Shown here one piece after another: positions 32,323 through 43,530 of a stretch of DNA of 64,000 nt (positions are counted from its first letter, which is position 1; each line of letters begins with the position of its first letter). The stretch is taken from the NCBI GenBank assembly GCA_025617375.2, contig JAMYGW020000009.1, positions 1,550,001 to 1,614,000 of the forward strand, read 5' to 3'. The DNA comes from Acarospora socialis (taxonomy: Eukaryota > Ascomycota > Lecanoromycetes > Acarosporales > Acarosporaceae). A program made the translations under genes and the position numbers. Below the pieces are notes generated by a model. That model saw nothing but the letters and a program-made list of their open reading frames with translations, was not told the origin of the DNA and did no database searches.

Positions 32323-34221
32323 ATGACAACCATACCGATGGTCCATGTATCAGATGGTGAGATGGAGAAGGACAGAGAAACAGACGTCACAATAGATACA
32401 GCCGACACAGTGCCACCCCTCAATGGCTCGCCAGACACCAAAGCCACCGAAATCGAGATTATCTATCCGAGCGGCATCAGACTTGCTCTCATTGTTTCCT
32501 GCTTGGCTTCATCTGGTTTCTTGGTGGCTCTGGTACTTTACATCCCATGTTAGGGTCACTCGTGCTTATGGATCTGACCGGTCTCTAGGACGAAACCATC
32601 ATAGCTACCGCCATTTTGAGAATCACGGATCAATTCAGTTCACTGAACAATGTGGGCTGGTACGGCTCAGCGTAGTGTGTACTTCGAAAAGCTGGGGAGT
32701 CCGTGTCTGGAGCTGAACTTCTATAGTTTCTTGACGACATGTTCTTTTCAGCTTATTTATGGAAAATTCTATACCTTCTTCCCCATAAAATGGGTGTTCT
32801 TTGGTGCCGTTGCTTTGTTCGAAGTGGGATCCTTAGTCTGTGGTCTTGCCCCCAACTCACCTGCGCTCATTGTTGGACGAGCAATTGCACGACTTGGGAG
32901 CGCAGGAATCAATGCTGGATACATCATGTAGGCTCATTCTCTCTAGCCTGTCGGTATTACTGGACTCTGTCAACGGCATCAGACATTGGCTGAGGCTTGG
33001 TAGCATTCTTGCGAATTCATTGCCTCTAGCCCAACGGCCAATCTTTGTGGCATCATACAGCGGAATGTACGGCATTGCTACAGTGGCTGCTCCTCTGATG
33101 GGAGGGGCATTTACAACTCGGTTGACCTGGAGGTGGTGCTTCTTTATAAATCTCCCTTTTGGTGCTATCACCTTGGCTGTCATTGGTCTTTTCTTCAAAT
33201 CGCCCAAAGGTTTTAATACGTCGTCTCTGTCATTGAGAGAGAAACTACAGCGGCTCGATATACTCGGCACGGTCATCATCATCATTGGTATCACATGCCT
33301 TTTGTTGGCTCTTCAATGGGGAGGCTCAAGATATGAATGGAATAGCGGAGGAATCGTTACCTTACTCAGGCTGTTTCTGGCCCTGATGGTGGTATTCGTC
33401 GTCATCCAGGTGCGGAAGCAAGAATATGCATTATGATTCCTCGCATCATCAAGCAAAGGAGTGTTGCGTTCAGTGCCTGGCATGTGTTTGCGGCTAGCGC
33501 TGCTATGAACGTGTTGGAATACTTTGTGAGTCACATTGTAGGACGATCCACATTTCTATTTTCTAATCTGGCACACTTACAGCTCCCCATTTGGTTCCAA
33601 GCCATCAAAGGCGTCACGGCTCTGGAATCGGGAATCCGGATGTTACCGACTATCTTTGGCGTTGTGATCTTCTCCCTCATCGCTGGCTTCGGCGTCTCTC
33701 GAGTCGGCTATTACACGCCTTTCATGAGTACAGGCAGCATCTTACTCTCGATTGGTACCGGACTCATCACAACCTGGGAGTCTCTCACGGCCCCAGGAGA
33801 ATGGATCGGCTATCAAGTGCTCCTTGGAGCAGGCGGAGGTCTAGCAATCCAGCAAGCACATTCCGCAGCGCAGACGGTGCTTAGTCCCGCCGATGTGCCA
33901 ACCGGAGCCGTCGTGATCATCTTCGCACAGATCTTTGGCGGCACATAGTTCATCTCCGTGGCACAGAGCGTCTTCACCAACCGGTTGATCGCCGAGCTCA
34001 AAGCTGTGGTGCCCGAAGTCGACCCGAGATTGGTGCAAGCTACCGGCGCGACAAGCTTGAAAGGTGTCATCGGGCCAAAATACCTGAGTGAAGTATTAAG
34101 GGCGTATAATGGAGCTTTGATGCGCACGTTTTATGTCGCTGTTGCTCTGGCTGCTGCGAGCATGGTTGGTGCGCTGGGTACCGAGTGGAGGTCTGTGATG
34201 GAAGGAAACGTGATTCACTAG
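32323..34221 (+). pseudogene. MFS multidrug-type transporter with two disabling changes
   Basis: Exons 32323-32532, 32589-32671, 32727-32927 and 33004-33432 (approximate) join in phase. They encode the DHA2-type 14-helix family: LDETIIATAILRITDQFSSL (motif across exons 1-2), [17 protein letters not shown] and GMYGIATVAAPLMGGAF, followed by WRWCFFINLPFGAI. The frame then slips by one base at about 33430, between QVRKQEYA and the conserved IPRIIKQRSV. After an intron at about 33524-33582, a TAG at 33946-33948 interrupts FGGT/FISVAQSVF. Everything else to 34221 is well conserved, so loss looks recent. Efflux of toxic compounds would have been the role. Sequencing error could explain one of the two changes, less easily both. 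Confidence 0.85.
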
Positions 34222-34589
34222 ATTGGCGCCGGCTTCGATTCACGTGGCGGTGATATCCTGGATGCCTCTGGTTGATGTATCAATATATTAGGGTTATAGC
34301 ATTATGATAGTACGAATGCTGTCCATCACCATTGTATAATGTTGGTTCTACAGCCTCCACCAACGCTGGGGCCACGGTTCGCCACTGCATTTCGAACATC
34401 AACAGCCGTAACTACTAGGATGTAACAATAATCGATGCACAACTGACTGTGACAGTATCTGAAGCAGCGAACTAAACGCTAGCTCTGTGCATACACTACG
34501 GAAGCCCCGGCCATCTAGCATTATATATCCACAATAAGGTATACAGCTAATAGATTGAGACACTATCAATAAACATGCTGTCCCGTAAC
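34222..34589. other. Intergenic spacer after the transporter relic
   Basis: AT-rich; nothing recognised. Confidence 0.45.
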
Positions 34590-35005
34590 CGCAGCTACCG
34601 CTTCAGCGGCCAGACCAAAACTGTGGCAATGTCCCAGGCTTTGAGTCCCTGACCCCAGATCCATCTTCAAACAAGGTAAGGTAGCATCTCATGCCCCACG
34701 CCCCATCTCTCCACCGTCGCCGTTCCCCCAGGCCTTCTCAACACACACTGAGATGATGGCCAAAGTCATCGACAACCTCGCCGCAGGCCTTAACTTCGAT
34801 CCCTACACTTCTTCAACGAAATGAATAGGCTGATGAGCGTAAGACATATGATGACGACAAGGACTGGAACGAGGGCTCCAGAATCGCTCAAAGCGCGTCG
34901 TTGAAGCTGGGACGGCAAATACATAATGTCGCGCGAGGCGGGGATTGTTGGAATGAGACGGCGACGTGCTGTGAGGAGTGTTGGGAAAACGGTAAGCTAT
35001 AGAGT
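34590..35005 (+). pseudogene. Possible coding relic with a Cys-rich segment, unassigned
   Basis: Short plus-strand readings look protein-like: RPDQNCGNVPGFESL near 34610-34650, MMAKVIDNLAAGLNFDPYT from 34753, and a Cys-rich stretch ending ETATCCEECWENG near 34960-34990. They lie in different frames with no convincing intron between them. They may be pieces of a decayed secreted protein or chance. I assign no family. Confidence 0.25.
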
Positions 35006-36196
35006 GGTCAGACCTTGCTGAGAACGCTGTAATGCTTGACAAGGGGACAACCTACCTTTCTTTGAGGGCTTGGAGCTGTTGTTCGTCGATGCGTTGACGG
35101 GCTTGGGAGAACACCTTGCTGAGAAAGCCCACCTGCAAACGGACGGGAGCGAGAGCGAGAGCGAGAGCGAAAGGTGCAAAACTGGTCAGATATTCCAGAG
35201 AATGGTTGTCCTTGTTGTATGCGCCCTGGGTAAAGGCCACTCGCCTAGCAACAACAACGTTGGAAGAACTGAGCACGACATCACACCAACATCAACTGTG
35301 ATAACCTAGCATAGCAGACAAACATGTATTACTAGCCTCTTCGACCTGCAGCACTACAACCAGTAAGGGAATGAGAATTTGAAAAGTCATAACATAGCTC
35401 AAACACATTTTATGCACGGATGCGGTACAGCAAAGGCTCAGCCCAGACGAAATTAGATTAGCACAGCGCCGCCCAAACCGGTCGAGTATAGTCGCTCGGC
35501 GCTTAGTTGAGAAGCAAGGAGAGTGAAGAGATTGAAGAGGCGAGTACCACGACATTTCCACAGCAACCTTGGGCGCACTTGACTAGCCAGAATGCAGTCA
35601 CAGCGGGTCAGGGCGGTCGCTTTGTTGAGGGAGCCAAGGCTGCTTGCGCATGTAGTGTCAACGGGCCACCGAAACGGCCTATCAACCAAGTCTTTCCAAG
35701 TAAAGAAACATGTCATAGAGGGCTCTGTCGTTTACCAGGAACTCAGACTAACACTAGAGCAATATGGTCTCCTCATGAGAGACTAAGAAATCTTAGGGCA
35801 GGTAATATCCTTAGCTTGATAAAGATCACGTTGTTCCTTATATGACTCGAAGTGTGTGGATTCGCTTTTACATGGATATTTAGGAGACACCGGCAAGCTC
35901 GCGTCCATTTTCTGGTATCACCACTCCAAAGAATTCGCGTCGGAGTCAGAGTGACGTAACGTGACAGTGAAGCGAGCTACCTTACCTAACTAATGACAAC
36001 GGTGTGATACCATTGGCTCGTTAAGTCGCCGGATATTGTTGTGAGGGGCCGTTGAATTCGAGCGACGAGCATCTGTTCCATCAGCAATCACACAGTATCT
36101 TACAGCTCAAATCCAAATCCGAGATAACCGTCGGAATCACACAGATATCAGGAAAGATACAAAAGTCATCACCACACTGAAAACGGTACTTACGAA
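35006..36196. other. Intergenic, no gene recognised
   Basis: Includes a short GAGCGA/GAGAGC microsatellite at about 35148-35172. No exon set could be supported. Confidence 0.4.
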
Positions 36197-36748
36197 ATGG
36201 ACGGCAAAGGAATCTATCCGCGGTCGCCGCAAGTCTCTTTCGGCCAGGCGCTCGTAATTGGGATGGGAGCTGGGGCTGTGGGTGTGATAGGGTGAACCAG
36301 ACTGCCGTTACTCGTCGATTCAAACTTGAGGATGCTGACAGTGGTTTGTCATAGAATGACAATGTCAAACAAGCTCGAGCAACTCTTCACCAACCGACCG
36401 AACTCCTACGTCCCGGGCCATACGATGGGAAACCTTCTTGGCATCGACCGAGACCGCCACCCAGACGTCCTCAACCACATCCATCATTGGGGTCTGGGAA
36501 TGGTGACGAGTACGGTCCGCGCGGGGATGTCGTACTACGGCATCATCGGCCCGTACAGCTCGTTCATGTTCATGGCTCTGCGTCTGCTGACCGACGAGGT
36601 CTTGGAGAACTCGGCCGGCACATCGTCTCCGCCCTGGACTTGGCCGATCAATGAGCAGGTCCTCGATCTGGGACATAAGGCTGTCTTTGCGTTCATCAGT
36701 GGTTACGTGTGTGATAGGATGGTCAGAGGGGTGACGTACTTCAATTGA
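36197..36748 (+). CDS. Small conserved-looking fungal membrane-associated protein
   Basis: Exons 36197-36291 and 36355-36748 give 162 residues in frame; the 63-nt intron has a GTGAAC donor and CATAG acceptor. A Gly-rich hydrophobic helix near residues 16-36 (QALVIGMGAGAVGVIGM) suggests a membrane segment. Motif-like stretches are HHWGLGMVTSTVRAGMSYYG, FMFMALRLLTDEVLEN and PPWTWPINEQVLD. The density of Trp/Pro/Gly invariants suggests a conserved family of unknown function. I cannot name it. It is upstream of, and on the same strand as, the Zn2Cys6 regulator. Confidence 0.7.
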
Positions 36749-37109
36749 GATGGCCTGGATTACCTCGGCATGGTGGTATCTGCATGTTTCGGACAGTTGA
36801 CTGTTGTGCTGAATGTATGATAATCGTTCTTCTATTTCATGTGGTTCGGGGAGTTTCGGGTCTCAAGCACAACCCCTCTCACGCCAAACGTTGTTTTGTT
36901 CCACAGTTGTAAGGAGCCTGTTTCGAGAATCTTCAATTTTCACTTAATCAGTTGCAACCTATGCCAGATTTGCGAAAGCTGTTGATGTGGAGAAACATTG
37001 CGGCACCCGTGGGTTACAAAGTCCCCCGTACTACGTAACGTCCCCCGAACATATATTGCCGGGCCGAGTAATCAGCCAAAGCATAAGGTAGATATGAAAA
37101 GCCTCCGGC
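36749..37109. other. Promoter region of the Zn2Cys6 gene
   Basis: A 361-bp spacer. One CCTCGG word (36763-36768), the core bound by fungal fatty-acid regulators FarA/FarB, lies about 340 bp before the start; a single hit is weak evidence. Confidence 0.35.
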
Positions 37110-39354
37110 ATGGTCAGCGAAAGCCCGCCTCGACTACGTGCGCCTCGTGCATGCGCGTCATGCAATAGGAAAAAGGTCAGTATGTGCGTAGTGGCGGTTC
37201 AAGCTCAATCCAGATCACTGATGTCGCATCAGGTCCGTTGTAAGCCGGTCGAAGGACAACATGCCTGCTTTAGCTGTTATGAGAATGGGTGGGAGTGCTC
37301 GTGAGTCAGCGCTCTCTTTTATAAGGCCTTATGAGCTAATATAGCAACCTTCAAAGCCCGAGGGAACGGAAACGCAAACAGCCCAGGCCGTCAATCTCAG
37401 AGCCGCCTTGGACCCGGCATCAGGCATATTCTGAGGTTGGTCCGAGCCCATCAGCGGCATCGAATACACCTTGGGAGACGCCGTCGGAGGAATGGCATCA
37501 AAGCGCCTCTGTCGAACCCACTGCGCAGAGACCGCCGGTCTCCGCTCCTATCGACCTGGGCAGCCATGCGCCTCAACCCCGGCGGCCTTCTTCCCTAGCC
37601 TCCAATACGCCCAACAATGATGAGATAGCGAACGCAGCGACATCGTATACCTCTCAATAAAGGATCAATCAAAGTCCGAGGAGTACAACCTACGTGGGGA
37701 GATCCGCGTATATAGGTGGTGACGTACCAATCGACGAGGAACAAGCCAAATCATATAAAGCCGTGCACAATGAGGGTTTATCCGAAATTGATATCCAGTG
37801 TCTGAAATTCCAGAGAGCCTTCGAGCTCCCACCTCGATCGATTCGTGAAGTACTAGTTGACACGTTCATGACACGCTGCTACCCTTGGACACCTATTGTT
37901 GAGCGGGCCTGGCTGGAAGAAAGAGAGGGCGAGCAGCCGTCCTACCTGTTATTGCAAGCCGTCTTTCTTGCTGCCAGTCGAGTATCATCCGCACCACTTG
38001 CCTACGCCTCATCCGAAGACTTCTACCGTCGTGCAAAGATGTTGTTTTGGCTGGGCCACGAGAAAGATACAATGATCGTGATCATCGCTACTTGCATCCT
38101 ACATTGGTGGAACCCTGACGGACCGGAGCATGTATCCATTGACACCAGCAGCTTTTGGGTCCGGATCGGCGTCGGCCTATCCTATCAGATCGGTCTCCAT
38201 AAGGAACCTCGTCCCGCTCGGGATGCGTCATTGAGACGGAGATTGTGGTGGACTCTGTTTGTGAGTTGGCTGTGACCTGGACCATTCAGGCGATAGCTGA
38301 ATTAATGCAACAGGCGCGAGACTGCCAAATCGCTGCTGGCCAAGGCCGGCCAAGAGCAGTTACGGTGAAAGATTGCGAGGTTCGTCCTATTTCGCTTGAT
38401 GACTTCGATGAGCCGTCAGAGACCGCTCATCTGTTCGTTGCTTATGTCGGGATTTGTTCCATGCTCGGAGACGTCATCGAATCCACCTCGCGGAAACAGA
38501 TGTCGCGTCAGCAGCGTCTCAACATAGAAAACGCGCTCTACCGTTGGAGTCACAGCCTCCCAGAGAGTTTACAGTTGTTCTGCGGAGGCTCAAATCCGAC
38601 CACTAGACCATACCACCTCGAGGCTCGCCAATTACATGTTCCATACTTTGTCCTTTTGACGATTATCTACCGGTCACCTTCTCCCAGTGGAGCTCCGTCA
38701 GCAGCAGCACTTTTAGCATCGTCCTTTATTGCCGGCATCTTTCAAGATTTCCTGACGCGTGATGAGATCCGTTTCTTGGGCCCAATCTTCACCTTCTATC
38801 TGCTTGCAGCAGCCGTAACCCAACTCTCGTGCTATCGGTACTGCATTCTATGGCGTAGCGCCGAACAGGAACTGAGAGTCATTACCATATCCCAGAAGGA
38901 GTTGTCGAAGCGATGGCCGTCTGCGATGGGTGCTTTGCGCGTCCTACAAAATATCACGGACGCTGTTACCAAGCAAACCCGGTCGAACCACCCTCCCCTG
39001 ATGGACCTTCCCATCGATCAGCACTCTCTTTTCGATGTATTCGGGCCAGACCTGTGTCGAGAGTGGGAGTACATTATGAAGAACGCGTTCGAGAAACACG
39101 TTAGAAGACCGGACCACGGGCAGTATCGAAGCACTACTTCTGATCTCATGACCGCCGGTATCCTGGCCGATCTCAAAACACCATCTGCTACTCCGGCGCC
39201 CGATCCGACTGTCCCTTTGCCCATGGTGTTTGACCATCATGTCGGATACTATGGGGGTGCTGTCCCCGGGCTCGGATTCGATGAACCGACTAACGGACAC
39301 TACGAAGGCATTGGAAATTGGTTGTTGGCCAATTGGAGCAGTGACTTCTCTTAA
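37110..39354 (+). pseudogene. Zn2Cys6 transcription factor with one in-frame stop
   Basis: Exons 37110-37175, 37233-37300, 37345-38260 and 38314-39354 total 697 codons. The binuclear zinc cluster is split by the first intron: ACASCNRKK then VRCKPVEG, ACFSCYENGWEC. A Pro/Ser-rich linker follows, then a fungal-specific regulator domain (YPWTPIVERAWLEE, ASSEDFYRRAKMLFWLGHEK, FWVRIGVGLSYQIGLHKEP, RRRLWWTLF). A TAA at 37658-37660 lies in frame inside the linker; no intron of normal size removes it. The frame is otherwise open on both sides, so the change is recent, an assembly error, or splits the product into a short zinc-cluster peptide and a separate C-terminal part. Position suggests it controls the downstream acyl-CoA genes. 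Confidence 0.85.
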
Positions 39355-39702
39355 CGTGATTGCAAGTCACTTTCGCTTCAGCCCAGAAAAAGACACAGAT
39401 GTCTAGCTAGGAGCTCAAATGGTCCAAAATGCCCAATGGAGCTGCAGTTTGCTATGAACGGCATTATCGGGAGTTCTCCGGGAAATTTTGGCGACTCATT
39501 CGGTAATTTTTCTCCCCACACTCGGCACCCCGCACCACACCCTCGTCCATGCAGGAGCACACGGCTTCTTGCTAGTGAACGTTATCGAGCATTTGCTAGG
39601 TAACTGCTGTCAGTGATTGCAGCCAGCATTGCCATTACTTCTGTAATTCTATCTTGAAAGAGGCGACCATTGAGCATTGCATGAACATTCCTCTCGCACG
39701 GG
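39355..39702. other. Intergenic, upstream of the enoyl-CoA hydratase gene
   Basis: Promoter region; no coding sequence seen and no CCTCGG word found. Confidence 0.4.
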
Positions 39703-40687
39703 ATGGCGATCGACAGCATTCCAACGTCTAAAAACCTCAATGTGGAGCGGCATGGCAACGTCTTTGTCATCACACTGACGAAGCCGCCGGAAAACCGCCT
39801 GAACTCGAGCTTTTGCCAAGAGATCATCCACGTCTTCCATACGATCCAACGAATTCTGGGACCTGATTCGGAGGGCGCAATTATTACGAAAGGGCACGAT
39901 GCCAAGTTCTGGTGTACCGTAAGTCCCCTTTGAAGATTCCATTACCGATTGACACAGCTGACCATGGAATCAGGGCCTGGAACTGGACGAGAGCGACGAC
40001 AACCCTTTCGCCAACACAGACGGCTTCTACCCAGTACGTCACACCCGCCACAAGTCTCGCAGCCTTCCCCCCCTCCGGGCGCCCCTCCTTCCTTTGGCCC
40101 AAACACTAACCCCTACCCCTCCCAGATGCTCCAAACAATCCTCGACTTCCCCTACCCGACCGTCGCCCTCCTAACCGGCCACACCTTCGGCGGCGCCTGC
40201 CCCTTCGCCCTCAGCCACGACTACCGCGTCATGAACGCCGACCGCGGCTTCATCTGCATGCCGCCCGTCCAGCTCGGCCTCTACTTCGACGGCATCGGCG
40301 CCCTGCCCCGCCTCAAGCTCGGCGGCCGCGTCGCCCGCAAGATGTTGCTCGAGGCTCACCGCTGGACGGGCAAGGAGGCCCTCCAGGATGGCGTCGTCGA
40401 CGCTATCGCGAGCCCGGATGAGATGTTTGAGGTCGCGATGGGGATCGCGAGGAGGTGGGCGCCGCATGCGAAGATGGGGTGAGTGGTGCCTGTTTTCGTT
40501 TTGTTTGTTGGTGATCTGGCTTGGTTTAGTTCAATACTTGGAGTTTGCGAGCTGACGTGGACTGCGGTGGGGTAGGGTCTATGCAGAGCTGAGGAGCGAG
40601 TTGTGGGGCGAGGCGATGAATAAGTTTCGGCAGATCAGCTACGTTCATGGTCGTTTGACGTCCAGGCCTGCGAAGGTGAAGCTGTAG
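39703..40687 (+). CDS. Enoyl-CoA hydratase/isomerase family protein
   Basis: Exons 39703-39918, 39974-40033, 40126-40478 and 40576-40687 give 246 residues in phase. The crotonase fold shows FVITLTKPPENRLNSSF at the N-terminus, the CoA and oxyanion-hole strand ALLTGHTFGGACPFALSHDY, and the region FICMPPVQLGLYFDGIGALP where family members carry catalytic acids. Here that segment has Gln rather than the usual Glu before LGL, so isomerase-like rather than hydratase chemistry is possible. The C-terminus ends AKVKL, not a canonical PTS1, leaving peroxisomal location open. It is convergent with the acyl-CoA ligase and presumably handles an unsaturated acyl-CoA from the oxidase. Confidence 0.88.
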
Positions 40688-40943
40688 TCTTCATATCCTT
40701 CATTCTTTTCGGGATCTATATGATCTTTTCAATCTACACATAGAGTTTGGTATGCCTCTTTTGTCGAGCGTACAGAAACCAGAGGACGCAGCACTATCAT
40801 TGGCGTCTATGTCTGTCCGATAAGATCCGACTGCACATATCTTCGTACGTATGGTAGTCGGGATGATCTATAATCATTTTCGCATAAAGTCTACTCTTCT
40901 CCACCCACAGACGCCCTCATCACGGATCAAATCTTCAAACCAT

Positions 40944-42918
40944 CTATAACTTCGCCAAGACCGCCACCTCCTCCCCCCCACCACCGGTACTCTCCGTCTT
41001 CCCCTTTCCTTCGCCGTCCCTTTTCCAAACCTGCACCTCCGCATCCCCTTCATAGCCCTCCGGAAAATACCTTGGTCCCAAAATCTTCTTCAACACCTTG
41101 CCCGACGCCGTCTTCGGCAACTCGCCCCTCACGACACGCAGCAGCGTCGGCATCTTATACCCCGCCAACTTCCCCCTCAGATCCGTCCTCACTCGTTCCA
41201 AACTCAGACGCCCTCTCTCTCCATCTCTATCTTCGTCACCCAGCCCCTCTCCCTCAATTCCATCCGTCGCAGATAGAGATCTAGTAGGGTCCTCCCGTAA
41301 CGACACGACGGCGCCAACGCGCTGCCCGAACTCGGGGTCCGCGACGCCGACGACCATGGCTTCGGCAATGTAGGGGAGGCCAAGCAGCTCGCGCTCGATG
41401 TCCAGCGCCGAGATCTTGTACCCGCCGGACTTGATGATGTCGAGCGAGGCGCGGCCGACGATGAAGTAGTAGGGCCCTTGGCGGGTGGCGATGTCGCCCG
41501 TCTTGAAGTAGCCGTCGGCGTCGTGCGCGGCGGTGGTGGCGGTCGGGTTGAAGAGGTATCTGTTTTCGCGAGAGGGGAGGGGCGGTCAGTGGTGGGTTGG
41601 GAGACTGGAGAGTAGAAGGGAGGGGCGGGTGGGGGCGATTATGATATGTAGAGAGGGACGACGGACTTGGAGAACATGTACGGACTCTTGACGAGCACCT
41701 CGCCTTCGTCACCGTCGGAGAGCTTCAAGTCCACGCCCGGCACTATCTCCCCTACCGATCCGTCCGGAATGTCGCCGGGATGTAAGGGAACCTTGAACAC
41801 TGCTCCGAACTCCGTGGCCCCGTATCTTGTCAGTATCATGTCGCCGCCCCTAATGGACGTCCAGAACTTCTGGAACGGTCGCGGCAGCGCTGAAGTGCCA
41901 CATAATAAGCCGCGGAACTGCTTCGCGCCTGCGATGTATTCTTCCAGTTGTCCTGGCGGGAGCTTGCTGAGGTGGTCCTCGTAGTATCGCATCATGCGCA
42001 TGTAGATGGTCGGCACGCCGGAGAAGAAAGTTAGGCCGCCTCTCCGCCATCGTTCCCACATCCACTTGGAGTCGAAGCTGCCACTCTTGAATTCGATACA
42101 TGACCCGGATATGAGGAAGGGGAAGAACGTGATGCCGATGCCGGTGGCATGGTGTACGGGTACGACGTGTAGTATTACATCGCGGTCGTTCAGCTGGTAG
42201 TGATCTGCAACTGCGGTGGCGGCGTCGTGCACAAACCCTCGTCGCATCACGGCGCCTTTGGGCGGTCCTGTAGTGCCGGAGGTGAAGATGACCACACCGG
42301 CGGCATTATCGTCGAGATATTTGTCGGATGAGATGAGAATGTCAGAGGGTAATAGAGTCGAGAGACACAAGGATGGAGCGATAGGTATACAGCACAGGTC
42401 ATGGGCGGTCGACTTGTCAATGAATTTCTCTAATGACTGGCCCAACGTGATAGCAGACGATGCGGTGAGAACGGCCACCGCGCGAGATTTCAGAATGAAG
42501 TAGGAGGCTTCTTCAACGGGTAATGCAGTTGCTAAGATAGGTCAGCGCACTGGTCACCTCACAGTTGGCATTCCGAATTACTTAATGGCACAGCAGCGGC
42601 GCCAATGGCGAGGATAGCAAGGAAGGCAACAGTATATTCATACCCACCAGGGGCAAGAATACTCATATACACATCCTCTCCCCTCTGCAGTGAGGCCCGC
42701 ACCGAAGGACTGAGGCTTGTCTCTATCACCCTTCGGAGCGCGAGAACATCGGTGAGTAGTTGGAGATGGGTTTTCTCGACGCCTGCATTAACGTCCCTCA
42801 CAACGACCCTCTGCGGCCTGCGATGCGCGTAACGTAGGAGTTTTGCGAAGAGTGGGTGGTTGGGAAGAACGTTGAAGCCTCGGTGTGGTGGTATAAAGGT
42901 AACCCGATCTTCATCCAT
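40944..42918 (-). CDS. Acyl-CoA synthetase, malonyl-CoA-synthetase (ACSF3)-like, PTS1
   Basis: Exons 42918-42582, 42531-41667 and 41559-40944 give 605 residues in phase. Adenylate-forming signatures are present: P-loop VIFTSGTTGPPKGAVMRR, the A5 motif RYGATEFG, DGYFKTGDIA, and the hinge/A8 motif VGRASLDIIKSGGYKISALD with the catalytic C-terminal Lys in LPKTASGKVLKK. The DIIKSGGYKISALDIER string is characteristic of the ACSF3/malonyl-CoA synthetase subgroup, which activates malonate or methylmalonate, but short dicarboxylic or other acids are possible. The protein ends AKL, a canonical peroxisomal targeting signal. With the nearby PTS1 oxidase this implies a peroxisomal pathway. The C-terminal tail before AKL is rich in Gly/Glu/Lys and looks unstructured. 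Confidence 0.92.
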
Positions 42919-43530
42919 CGCTGCTGTGCTCAGTCCTGAGGGAAGGATCAGCTCCTCAACATGAAACTTGCGTTGATATGTTATGCCACCGCAACGCTGA
43001 GGTCAACATATTTACCAATCAAGACTTCAATTGAGTTTCATGGGCTTCTGTCGATATCTTCTGGAAAGTAACCGTACCATCGTTGACTCGGCCCCGCTGG
43101 TTGTGGCGTCTCCGGCTCCCCTCCGGCACATCAATCGTTGCTCGGCATATTTCCGGCGATTTCACGACTGCAGCCGGAACCGCCTAAAGCCAACCACAAT
43201 ATCGCTAGTAACGCGAGTTTAACGTCAAGAGGAAGGACATGCTTGAACGAACCGCAGATTGAACGCTCCGGTATAGATATGGGTAACACGGATAGATAGA
43301 AATGGCCCGGATTTTCCCCGCATTCTTTGGGCCCATTAAACTGTAGGAGAGGCCAAAGGGTGATTTTTGTTTAGTGTCAACTGGGTAAATTGATATGAAA
43401 GCTCGACCCGGCTTCCTGGATCCCAACCTCGAAAGGATACCGGAAAAGTCAAACTGTACAGTCGTCCTAAAATGGGTTCATTCATCAGGAATCGGGATGT
43501 TTTGGAGCACGAGGGAGTGTACATCGGCGG
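42919..43530. promoter_or_regulatory. Divergent promoter between acyl-CoA ligase and transporter
   Basis: About 600 bp non-coding. A CGG-rich stretch (TCCGGCTCCCCTCCGGC at about 43110-43126) could bind a Zn2Cys6 factor. The first exon of the transporter may begin inside this interval (ATG at 43472 is one candidate). Confidence 0.45.

Noticed and set aside
35148-35172. Functional repeat array (GAGAGC)n
   Set aside because: A few units of simple sequence only; ordinary microsatellite.
42878-42883. CCTCGG word as a FarA/FarB site
   Set aside because: It lies inside the coding exon of the acyl-CoA ligase, so it is not counted as promoter evidence.
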